NCBI GenBank assembly: GCA_046758065.1 | Contig: JBHHZM010000071.1 | Span: 1-15,319 of the forward strand | DNA: 15,319 bases | Direction of reading: 5' to 3' | DNA from: JBHHZM01 sp046758065 | Lineage (GTDB): Bacteria; Pseudomonadota; Alphaproteobacteria; JAAXGF01 | In this document: one piece after another, positions 9,281 through 15,319 of the stretch | How the letters are laid out: each line of letters begins with the position of its first letter | How positions within the stretch are numbered: the first letter of the stretch is position 1 | Notes under the pieces: generated by a model | The model's database searches: none | Seen by the model: the letters and a program-made list of their open reading frames with translations, nothing else | What the model was told of the DNA's origin: nothing | Position numbers and translations under genes: made by a program

Positions 9281-10501
9281 CTATTCCAGCAAGTGAGTCA
9301 GATGCGTCTCGGCACCGCGCCGCTGGCTGAACAGGAGATCGAGGCTGTCGGCAAGGATCGACAGGATGAGATCGTCGTAGTCCATGTCATGATCAGCGAG
9401 GCCCGCACAAACAAGACTGGTCACTTCCGCCGACGGCTTCTTGAGGTCGGGCTTCGGGTTCGCCTCGATCACATACATCCGCCCTTCCTCGTCGGCACGG
9501 ATGTCTAGGCGAACGATCGATTCCAGATGTATTTCCAAGAAGACCTTGCGCGCCAACTCGTACAGCGTTTCCATTTCGGTCGCGTCCGCAACCGGATCGA
9601 GCAGGCGAAACCGATCTTCCTTGATCGGCCGCACATCCATGGACGTAAAAATCTTCTCATCGGGCTCGAAAAGACGCTCGATCGCCGAGAAGACAAACGG
9701 CTCGCTGCTGCGCGTGAGCTGGCGGCCACGAGAAACGACAGGTCCACTGACCGCCATGCAATACTCGTGGCCCGCAAGATAGCTTTCGATCATTACATGA
9801 TTCCCGGTCGCCTCGTATACCGCCGCCACGACGTCGGGAAGATCCGCTTCGTTCTCCACCAGATGCACGTGCAACGAGGCCCGGCCTGATACGGGCTTGA
9901 CCACGAACGGACCCCAGTAGTCCCGAAAGGTCTGTATGAACCGGGTGTTGACCTTAGGCTGGAACGGGCCACGTCCGAGATGCCAGGTCATGAACGGTAC
10001 GGTCGGGAAGTTGAGATGGAGAAGCTCACGCTTGAACACGTGCTTGTTATCGAGCATGCCCGCGGTCAGCGGATCGTGCCCGACGTAGGGAATACCCAGC
10101 ATCTCAAGCATGGCTGCGGCATGTGACACCGGGTTGTAGCCCTGAACGCCGCCCGAGTTTAGCCACGCGATGTTGATTTTTTCGTGCTGAAGCCGTTCGG
10201 CCAGTCGCATGTCTTCGGGAAACAGCGTTACGTATTCGCAGCCGAGGCGCTCGAGCGCGTTGGCTATGTCCTTTGCGACTACCTGATAACTTTTCCAGGG
10301 GCGAGCGTTGAACGTTGGGTGGATCACCGTGCCCTTGGCGGATTTGTCGCCCCCATAGATCACCGCGATCCGCAACCGGGACCGAAGCCGGTCGATCTGC
10401 TCGCGGAGATCCCCGATGCGGCCGGTCCGCCGCGGTGGCGTGAACGTTTGCCCCGTATTCACTGTGGCCGCGGGCCGCGCTTCCAACTCCTGTACGGCCA
10501 T
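9281..10501 (-). CDS. Divergent D-Ala-D-Ala-ligase-like ATP-grasp enzyme
   Basis: This 406-aa soluble ATP-grasp ligase belongs to the Ddl-like group, whose members join an acyl-phosphate-activated carboxylate to an amine using ATP. Recognisable segments are RIAVIYGGDKSAKG (44-57) near the N-terminus, MLGIPYVGHDPLTAGMLDNKHVFKREL (134-160; Ddl has DK where this has DNKH), ATP-binding FVVKPVSGRASLHV (199-212; K202), VMIESYLAGHEY (236-247; E239, E246), and the metal ligands in VRLDI (R331, D333) and YVIEANPKPDLKK (E346, N348). It is about 90 residues longer than housekeeping Ddl, with a roughly 40-residue N-terminal extension, and lacks Ddl's HGxxGEDG substrate loop (here LNSGGVQGYNPVSH, 114-127). 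It is unlikely to be the cell-wall ligase. It is the first gene of the leftward unit, 37 bp before the sensor-MFS gene, with no cell-division genes around. The substrate is unknown. Confidence 0.85.
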   Translation of the reverse strand: MAVQELEARPAATVNTGQTFTPPRRTGRIGDLREQIDRLRSRLRIAVIYGGDKSAKGTVIHPTFNARPWKSYQVVAKDIANALERLGCEYVTLFPEDMRLAERLQHEKINIAWLNSGGVQGYNPVSHAAAMLEMLGIPYVGHDPLTAGMLDNKHVFKRELLHLNFPTVPFMTWHLGRGPFQPKVNTRFIQTFRDYWGPFVVKPVSGRASLHVHLVENEADLPDVVAAVYEATGNHVMIESYLAGHEYCMAVSGPVVSRGRQLTRSSEPFVFSAIERLFEPDEKIFTSMDVRPIKEDRFRLLDPVADATEMETLYELARKVFLEIHLESIVRLDIRADEEGRMYVIEANPKPDLKKPSAEVTSLVCAGLADHDMDYDDLILSILADSLDLLFSQRRGAETHLTHLLE

Positions 10502-10554
10502 TTTCTCGTCAGCCCTTCGCCTGTCTTGAGTTTGAAATTGGTTTGATTCGGCCT

Positions 10555-10580
10555 AACGCTTTCAACGCTAACCACGGTTA
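10555..10580. repeat. Short direct repeat plus palindrome, possible operator
   Basis: The hexamer AACGCT occurs twice (10555-10560, 10564-10569) with a 3-nt spacer. It runs directly into the palindrome TAACC-AC-GGTTA (10569-10580). The site lies about 55-80 bp upstream of the ATP-grasp start codon, in the most AT-rich part of the intergenic region, a usual place for an operator. The bound regulator is unknown; arms this short could arise by chance. Confidence 0.3.
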
Positions 10581-10689
10581 ATTAAAATTTCCTGAATTGT
10601 TTCTTAAATTTCAAATGACCTTTCCACAATAATCAAGTCCGGACGCAGGGTGAGTTTCCCCGTGATTTTGATGAGAGGGGGAACTCCGT

Positions 10690-10833
10690 ATGAAGCGCAA
10701 GCATGTTTCGCTTCAAAGATATTGGATGTCGATTTCAGTGAAATGGTTGAGGAACCAGATTATCTACCTGTGGCTGCATCCCCTTTTGTATATGGAAATC
10801 GTACCCTTCAGGACGAGGGCTCTTCCCGTGTAG
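10690..10833 (+). CDS. Possible small protein ORF (47 aa), unproven
   Basis: A 47-codon ORF too short for usual gene finding begins at ATG 10690 and stops at TAG 10831-10833. The purine-rich GAGAGGGGG (10673-10681) lies 8 nt upstream, a well-placed ribosome site. The predicted peptide starts MKRKHVSLQRYW, is strongly basic, and carries a central hydrophobic patch (QIIYLWLHPLLYMEIV, residues 23-38), so a short membrane-associated peptide or a leader peptide ahead of the kinase is possible. Codon use is AT-rich, unlike the neighbouring genes, which argues against a conserved protein. The overlapping frame from GTG 10650 is also open and is considered spurious. Treat as a hypothesis. Confidence 0.22.
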   Translation: MKRKHVSLQRYWMSISVKWLRNQIIYLWLHPLLYMEIVPFRTRALPV

Positions 10834-10882
10834 ACCCGGGCGAATACCTTATCCGTAACATGATGTTAACGAGTGAGGACCA

Positions 10883-13423
10883 ATGTCTCTCGTTCGAAGC
10901 GACAACAGACCAGGAGGGGGCCGCTGGCCAGAGCGCGGCGGCTGCATCGCAGTGGATACGGAACGTCGCATCGCCGTGCTCAAGGGGCAGAATGCCATTC
11001 TCGAACGCATCGCCCGGGGCGCGTCACTCGAAAATTCCCTATGCCGTATCGCCTCGACGATAGAATCCCTGCTCGAGGGAGCAGTATGCGCCATCGCCTT
11101 ATGCCACACGGAGGACGGGTGTCTGCGCTGCATCGCCGCGCCCAATTTGCCGGACGGGTTGCGTGGCGTTGTCGCAGAAGCGCCAATCGGTCGCGGGAAA
11201 TGGCCGGGCGCAACGGCGGCGTCTCGTGGCGAGGCGGTTGTTATTCCCGAGATCGACGCCGATCCCGTGTGGGCTGGTTTTCATGACATCGCCGAGGCGG
11301 TCGGATTTCGAGCGTGCTGGTCCCTGCCGATCTTGAGCCAGACAGCCGAAGTTCTCGGCACCATCGACCTCTATTATCGCGAACCGTATACGCCCGGCGA
11401 CGACGACTACCAGATCATCGACGTGCTCCTGCCGCTCGCCCGGATTGCCATCGAACACGACCAGCGCGCCCAGGCGCTTCACCTGGCCGAGAAGCGTTTC
11501 GGATCATTGGCCGCGAATCTTCCGGGCGTCGTGTACCAGCGCGTCGTCAGCCCCGACGGCGATATCCGCTACACGTTCATCAGCGAGGGTGCGCGCGACC
11601 TCTTCGGCGTGTCTCCGACCGAGATCGTGGCCGATCCGCAGGCGCTGTTCGACTGTCATGGCCCGGAGTACAGCAGGACGTTCCGAAAACGCCTGCTCTC
11701 GGCTTCGCGCGAACTCAGCCTGTGGGACGTCGAGGCACCGATTGTCACCGCCAAGGGCGAGAACAAGTGGACCCATGCCATTGCACGCCCCCAGCGCCAG
11801 CCCGACGGCTCGGTAGTTTGGGACGGCATTATCCTCGACGCCACGCGCATCAAGCATGCGGAGCAGGCCCTTCGGGAAAGCCGTGGAATCATGCGCGCGG
11901 TGATGGACGCCATACCGGCGGAGATCTATGCCAAGGATCGTGAACTGCGATACGTTTTTATCAACGATTGCCACGCCAGCCACATCGGCCTTTCTCCCAA
12001 CGAGGCGGTCGGCAAGACGGACGCCGAGATACTCGGCAAAGATCTCGACGATGAGAACACCAGGCGCGAACGCGACGTGTTCGTGAGCGGGAAACCGATC
12101 CCGTACTTCGAGGAAGAACACGCTGACAAGGAGGGGAGTAGACGCCGCTGGCTCACCACCAAGGTCCCGCTTAAGGACGAAAAGGGCGCCGTCAACAGTG
12201 TCGTCACGGTGTCGCTAGACATCACCGATTTCAAGCGCGTCAAGCGGAAGCGGAAGCAACTCGAGCGGCAGCTTCAGCAGGCCCAGAAGATGGAGGCCGT
12301 GGGGCAGCTTACCGGAGGCATCGCTCACGACTTCAATAACATCCTCGCGGTGATTAGAGGAAACCTCGAACTCCTCGATGAAACCCTCGAGGGTGACGAC
12401 GAGCAGTGCGACCTGATCGGTGAGGCGATCGGCGCCGCCGATCGCGCCGGCGCCCTGACCCACCGACTACTCGCGTTCTCGCGCAAACAAGCGTTGCAGC
12501 CGCGTCTTACGGACCTCAACGGCTTGGTGAGTGGGATGATCAACCTCATGGCGCCGACCCTTGGCGAGATGATCGAGATCGAGGCGTCGCTGTGCAGCGA
12601 CGTCCGCCCCGTGCTCGTCGATCCCGGTCAACTCGAGAGCGCGATTCTCAACCTTGCGGTCAACGCGCGCGACGCCATGCCGAATGGGGGCAAGCTGCTC
12701 GTCGAAACCGCCAACGTGACGATCGACGGCGACTTTGCCGCGGAATTCGACGATCTTGGTCCGGGCCAGTACACGGTGCTTGCCGTCACGGATACCGGCG
12801 CAGGCATGACAGCGGACGTTCTCGACCGCGTCTTTGAGCCCTTTTTCACGACCAAGGACGTGGGCCAAGGGAGCGGCCTCGGCCTAAGCATGGTCTTCGG
12901 CTTTGTTAAGCAGTCGGGGGGGCATGTCAGGGTGTATAGCGAACCGGGTCACGGTACGGCCGTGAAAATCTATCTTCCGTCAACCAGCGCCGATGAAGCC
13001 GTAGCGGAAGACGCGACCCAGACGATGGAGATCGAACATCGCGGTAACGGAGAGAAAATCCTGGTGGTCGAAGACGCGCCCGACGTTCGGCGTTACGCGG
13101 TCCGCCTCTTATCGCGACTCGGCTACTCACCCGTGTCAGCGACCAACGGTCGCGAAGCATTGGAGCTACTCGATCAATCGTCGGACATCGACCTTGTGTT
13201 CACCGATGTTGTACTGCCCGATGGCATGAGTGGGGTCGATCTCGTTCGGGAGATTCATCTCCGCAATGCCGGGCTCAAGGTTCTCTACACTTCTGGTTAC
13301 ACCGAAAACGCCATCGTGCACCACGACCGGCTCCACGAAAACGTCGAGCTGATCACCAAGCCCTACCGCAAGGTCGACCTTGCACGCAAATTGCGATCGA
13401 TCCTCGATCGCGCAAGCGCCTGA
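10883..13423 (+). CDS. Soluble hybrid histidine kinase, GAF-PAS-PAS-HisKA-HATPase-REC
   Basis: This 846-aa cytoplasmic hybrid sensor kinase has no transmembrane segments. Order of domains: a GAF-like sensor (about 38-197, ending in a helix that leads on), a first PAS (about 205-325; RYTFISEGARDLFGVSPTEI), a second PAS (about 334-450; VMDAIPAEIYAKDRELRYVF), a basic coiled-coil linker (KRVKRKRKQLERQLQQ), HisKA with phospho-accepting H482 in GGIAHDFNN, HATPase with N594 (NARDAM), DTGAGM (637-642), FEPFFTTK (651-658) and GQGSGLGL (661-668), and a C-terminal receiver with E730/D731, phospho-Asp D775, T803 and K826. All catalytic boxes look intact, so it should autophosphorylate and pass phosphate to its own receiver. 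ATG 10883 has GAGGA (10875-10879) only 3 nt upstream and an in-frame stop at 10874. The signal is unknown. The receiver gene follows after 3 bp. Confidence 0.93.
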   Translation: MSLVRSDNRPGGGRWPERGGCIAVDTERRIAVLKGQNAILERIARGASLENSLCRIASTIESLLEGAVCAIALCHTEDGCLRCIAAPNLPDGLRGVVAEAPIGRGKWPGATAASRGEAVVIPEIDADPVWAGFHDIAEAVGFRACWSLPILSQTAEVLGTIDLYYREPYTPGDDDYQIIDVLLPLARIAIEHDQRAQALHLAEKRFGSLAANLPGVVYQRVVSPDGDIRYTFISEGARDLFGVSPTEIVADPQALFDCHGPEYSRTFRKRLLSASRELSLWDVEAPIVTAKGENKWTHAIARPQRQPDGSVVWDGIILDATRIKHAEQALRESRGIMRAVMDAIPAEIYAKDRELRYVFINDCHASHIGLSPNEAVGKTDAEILGKDLDDENTRRERDVFVSGKPIPYFEEEHADKEGSRRRWLTTKVPLKDEKGAVNSVVTVSLDITDFKRVKRKRKQLERQLQQAQKMEAVGQLTGGIAHDFNNILAVIRGNLELLDETLEGDDEQCDLIGEAIGAADRAGALTHRLLAFSRKQALQPRLTDLNGLVSGMINLMAPTLGEMIEIEASLCSDVRPVLVDPGQLESAILNLAVNARDAMPNGGKLLVETANVTIDGDFAAEFDDLGPGQYTVLAVTDTGAGMTADVLDRVFEPFFTTKDVGQGSGLGLSMVFGFVKQSGGHVRVYSEPGHGTAVKIYLPSTSADEAVAEDATQTMEIEHRGNGEKILVVEDAPDVRRYAVRLLSRLGYSPVSATNGREALELLDQSSDIDLVFTDVVLPDGMSGVDLVREIHLRNAGLKVLYTSGYTENAIVHHDRLHENVELITKPYRKVDLARKLRSILDRASA

Positions 13424-13426
13424 GCA

Positions 13427-13798
13427 ATGAAAAAGAATAGACGATTGCTGGTTGTCGACGATGACCCCGGCTTCGGAAAGCTTGTGCGCAGGGTTGCCGA
13501 ACGGATGGGGTACGACGTCGAAGTCGTCACACGCAGCCGTGAGTTTCCCGAGGCTTACAAGACCATGTGCCCAACGGACATTCTCCTCGACGTGGTGATG
13601 CCCGACGTGGATGGGATCGAGCTTATGAAGTGGCTGGCCCAGGAGGGCTGCGATGCGCGCCTTACCGTCGTCACGGGATATTCTGCCGACTATGCCGAAA
13701 TTACCGTGAAATTCGGCAGGGATAACGGGTTGAACCTGGTAGCGGGCCTTACCAAGCCCGCGTCCGTTGACGACCTCCGGCGCGCTCTCGCCGGTTAG
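13427..13798 (+). CDS. Stand-alone receiver-domain response regulator
   Basis: This 123-aa protein is a single CheY-like receiver with no output domain. The acidic triad DDD is at 11-13, the phospho-acceptor is D55 in DILLDVVMPD, the switch Thr is T83 in VVTGYS, and the conserved Lys is K110 in LTKP. Its ATG follows the hybrid kinase stop by 3 bp with no good Shine-Dalgarno of its own, so translational coupling to the kinase is likely. A shuttle role in a phosphorelay, or an effector acting by protein-protein contact, is inferred. Its C-terminal part (GRDNGLNLVAGLTKP, 97-111) closely resembles the receiver of the convergent EAL protein (GRAQGLNVVGALRKP), suggesting the two receivers are paralogues served by the same kinase. 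Confidence 0.92.
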   Translation: MKKNRRLLVVDDDPGFGKLVRRVAERMGYDVEVVTRSREFPEAYKTMCPTDILLDVVMPDVDGIELMKWLAQEGCDARLTVVTGYSADYAEITVKFGRDNGLNLVAGLTKPASVDDLRRALAG

Positions 13799-13840
13799 GA
13801 AGATGAGCGTGATCCGGCGGGCGGGTCGGAAACGCTGTCT

Positions 13841-15202
13841 TTAGAGACGCCACTCGGAAAGCCAGTCGGCGAACGCGTCGGCGGGAAGCGGCCGGCTCAC
13901 GAAATAACCCTGAACGATGTCGCAATGCCAGGACTCGAGGCAATCCCAGACCTCGCGTGTCTCGACGCCTTCCGCCACCACCTGCATGCCAAGGCTGTGA
14001 GCGAGGTTGGTGATAGTCCGGACGATGACCCGTGAATCCTCGCTCACATCAGCATCGGTAACGAACGAGCGATCAATCTTCAGTTCGCTGTAGGGCATCT
14101 TGTGCAACTTGACCAGTGAAGAGTACCCCGAACCGAAGTCGTCGATCGACAGCTCGATGCCCTTGAGCCGGATGCGGGACAAGGTGTCCATCGCGCTCAC
14201 CATGTCGGTCATCGCGCTGGTCTCGGTCACTTCCAGCGTCAGACTCGACCCGGGCAGTCCATGCGCGTCGAGCAGGTTAAACACCTGGTCGGGAAAGGCG
14301 AGATCGTTCAGCGCCTGCGCCGGAATGTTGATTGCGATCTTGAGATCGAAACCTTGGCATCGCCAACGTCCGAGCTGCGCGATGGCATCGGCCAGGACCC
14401 AATTGGTCAGCGGCAGAATTAGCCCGGTCTGCTCGGCGAGTGGAATGATCTTCGCGGGTGGAACGAGGCCGTTCTGGGGATGTTGCCAGCGCACCAGTGC
14501 CTCGGCACCGAGTACGCGCCTGGACGTCACGTCGACCTTCGGTTGGTAGTGAACCACCAGCTCGTCGTTCGAAATTGCACGTCGCAGCTCGACTTCCGGC
14601 GAGATTCGCAACTCGCGGACGACGGCCTCGCCCCGGTCGCAGGCATTCGCGATCTCGCGCCGCAAGCTCCCGAGCTTGAAGGGCTTGCGCAACGCTCCGA
14701 CGACGTTCAGCCCCTGGGCCCGACCGAGCCGCTGCGCGGTGCTGATTACCTTGTCGTCGGTACCGCTGACGAGCAGAATCTTGGACTTGCACTTGCGTTT
14801 GACGAGGTGCCTTAGCATCTCGATCCCGTCCGTGCCAGGCAGGTTGAGATCGAGGACGATAAGCATCGGATTCGTGCCGCCGTATTCGCGCCAAAACGCT
14901 GTCGGGTCCTGGGTGACCGCCACGTCGAAACCGAGCTTGCGGGCGACTCGCGCGATCAGATTGCTGCAGGCGAGTTCGTCGTCGAGTATAAGTACCGCTG
15001 CGGTCGTCGCGGCGGTCGTTGTTTCTGTCGTTCGTTCAGGTGAGTCGGTTGCCGTCGCGGTCCGGCCGCTGGACAATTCGGGAGAGGGCCACGCCTCATG
15101 CGTTTCGGCACAAGGCGCTAGCGCCGCGGGAGACGGGCCGTTGGCCGCCTCCGCTTCCAACCTGTGCCGAGAATTCGCCGGCGTCGCCTGTGCGTAAGCC
15201 AA
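13841..15202 (-). CDS. Receiver-EAL response regulator, c-di-GMP phosphodiesterase
   Basis: This 453-aa cytoplasmic response regulator hydrolyses c-di-GMP to pGpG when its EAL domain is active. Residues 1-68 are a low-complexity Ala/Ser/Thr-rich region. The receiver (about 69-187) has D74/D75, phospho-Asp D118 in VLDLNLPG, S146 and K173. The EAL domain (about 200-450) shows every catalytic signature: GAEALVRW (E234), NIPAQ (N292), LEVTET (E324), SIDDFGSGY (D354, D355), LKIDRSF (K375, D377), AEGVET (E411) and QGYFVSRPLP (Q431). An active enzyme is therefore expected. No GGDEF is fused. The frame opens with TTG at 15202, supported by AGGAGAAGGGGAAG on the minus strand (15210-15223); no ATG gives the receiver a better N-terminus. 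It converges on the stand-alone receiver with 42 bp between stops. Phosphorylation by the neighbouring hybrid kinase is an inference. Confidence 0.94.
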   Translation of the reverse strand: MAYAQATPANSRHRLEAEAANGPSPAALAPCAETHEAWPSPELSSGRTATATDSPERTTETTTAATTAAVLILDDELACSNLIARVARKLGFDVAVTQDPTAFWREYGGTNPMLIVLDLNLPGTDGIEMLRHLVKRKCKSKILLVSGTDDKVISTAQRLGRAQGLNVVGALRKPFKLGSLRREIANACDRGEAVVRELRISPEVELRRAISNDELVVHYQPKVDVTSRRVLGAEALVRWQHPQNGLVPPAKIIPLAEQTGLILPLTNWVLADAIAQLGRWRCQGFDLKIAINIPAQALNDLAFPDQVFNLLDAHGLPGSSLTLEVTETSAMTDMVSAMDTLSRIRLKGIELSIDDFGSGYSSLVKLHKMPYSELKIDRSFVTDADVSEDSRVIVRTITNLAHSLGMQVVAEGVETREVWDCLESWHCDIVQGYFVSRPLPADAFADWLSEWRL

Positions 15203-15291
15203 TTCCGAACTTCCCCTTCTCCTGGTGGTCCCTTCAGTGCGATGATTGCGGCCGTGCAGGGCGAGCGTAACGACCGGCTGGGCTGCCGTAA

Positions 15292-15305
15292 GTGACGGCG
15301 GTCAC
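15292..15305. repeat. Small perfect inverted repeat upstream of the EAL gene
   Basis: GTGAC-GGCG-GTCAC is a perfect 5-bp inverted repeat with a 4-nt spacer, about 90 bp upstream of the EAL gene's TTG start. It could be an operator or a short hairpin. No T-run follows, so it is not an intrinsic terminator. The evidence is only the symmetry. Confidence 0.25.
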
Positions 15306-15308
15306 CTA

Positions 15309-15319
15309 GGCTAAACATG
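15309..15319 (+). repeat. Right copy of an 11-bp terminal direct repeat
   Basis: GGCTAAACATG ends the window and is identical to bases 1-11. In the frame that would join to sufB, an in-frame TGA lies at 15293-15295, and only a handful of codons precede the shared ATG. The right end therefore does not supply the missing SufB N-terminus. This fits a circular closure by microhomology, a chimeric assembly, or a duplicated segment better than an intact sufB across the junction. Confidence 0.6.

Larger units (their letters stand above)
10502..10882. promoter_or_regulatory. AT-rich divergent intergenic region, likely promoters for both flanking units
   Basis: This 381-bp region separates the divergent ATP-grasp and histidine-kinase genes, so both promoters should lie in it. 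By direct count 10561-10620 is 30% G+C (18 of 60), far below the surroundings. It holds a direct repeat AACGCT at 10555-10560 and 10564-10569 and an inverted repeat TAACC-AC-GGTTA at 10569-10580, closer to the leftward gene. No confident -35/-10 pair could be assigned on either strand. The EcfG stress-sigma pattern (GGAAC, 16-17 nt, CGTT) was looked for and not found in full. A possible small ORF (10690-10833) lies in the right half. Confidence 0.55.

Noticed and set aside
10568..10581. CtrA-type site (TTAA-N7-TTAA)
   Set aside because: The minus strand reads TTAA with a 6-nt spacer and TTAG, which fails both spacing and second half-site.
10679..10712. EcfG general-stress promoter (GGAAC near 10680)
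   Set aside because: The -35-like GGAAC is present but no CGTT follows at 16-17 nt.
10650..11063. 137-aa ORF from GTG 10650 running into the histidine kinase
   Set aside because: Its second half overlaps the kinase start out of frame with Arg/Ser-rich content, there is no good ribosome site, and no family is recognised.

Overview
The window reads as a piece of a GC-rich alphaproteobacterial genome, most like the Rhodospirillales group. That placement is inferred from the SUF gene order, the protein wording and the abundance of PAS/GAF/receiver signalling. It was not tested by a search. No rRNA, tRNA, CRISPR array, transposase or integrase was seen.

Left third (1-5476, + strand): a tightly packed SUF iron-sulfur cluster assembly operon in the order sufB (5' end cut by the window edge), sufC, sufD, sufS, a SufU-type zinc sulfurtransferase, and a SufT/MIP18-type (DUF59) protein. 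Spacing is minimal: ATGA and TGATG overlaps occur, and the largest gap is 36 bp. SufS takes sulfur from cysteine, SufU receives it, SufBC2D builds the cluster on the SufB/SufD core using SufC ATPase, and the DUF59 protein probably helps maturation or transfer. No sufA/iscA-type carrier, sufE or Rrf2/IscR regulator gene is present in the window.

Middle (5626-10501, - strand): a three-gene unit, read from right to left. It encodes a divergent Ddl-like ATP-grasp ligase, an 813-aa MFS transporter fused to a four-helix N-terminal part with two predicted periplasmic sensor domains, and a secreted ABC_sub_bind (TrpX-like) binding protein with no ABC permease or ATPase nearby. The genes are 37 bp apart (22 bp if a TTG start is used) and then overlap by 17 bp. 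They look like one functional unit that makes, exports and senses a small amino-acid or peptide-like molecule. This is the most interesting part of the window and I know of no characterised example.

Right third (10883-15202): a soluble hybrid histidine kinase (GAF-PAS-PAS-HisKA-HATPase-REC) followed after 3 bp by a stand-alone receiver. Convergent to them is a receiver-EAL c-di-GMP phosphodiesterase whose receiver resembles the stand-alone one. Together they suggest a phosphorelay ending in c-di-GMP breakdown. An AT-rich 381-bp divergent intergenic region (10502-10882) separates the kinase from the ATP-grasp/MFS unit and probably carries both promoters, plus a possible 47-codon ORF.

The first 11 and last 11 bases of the window are identical, although sufB is clearly N-terminally truncated at the left edge. 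This could be a circularisation or assembly artefact.
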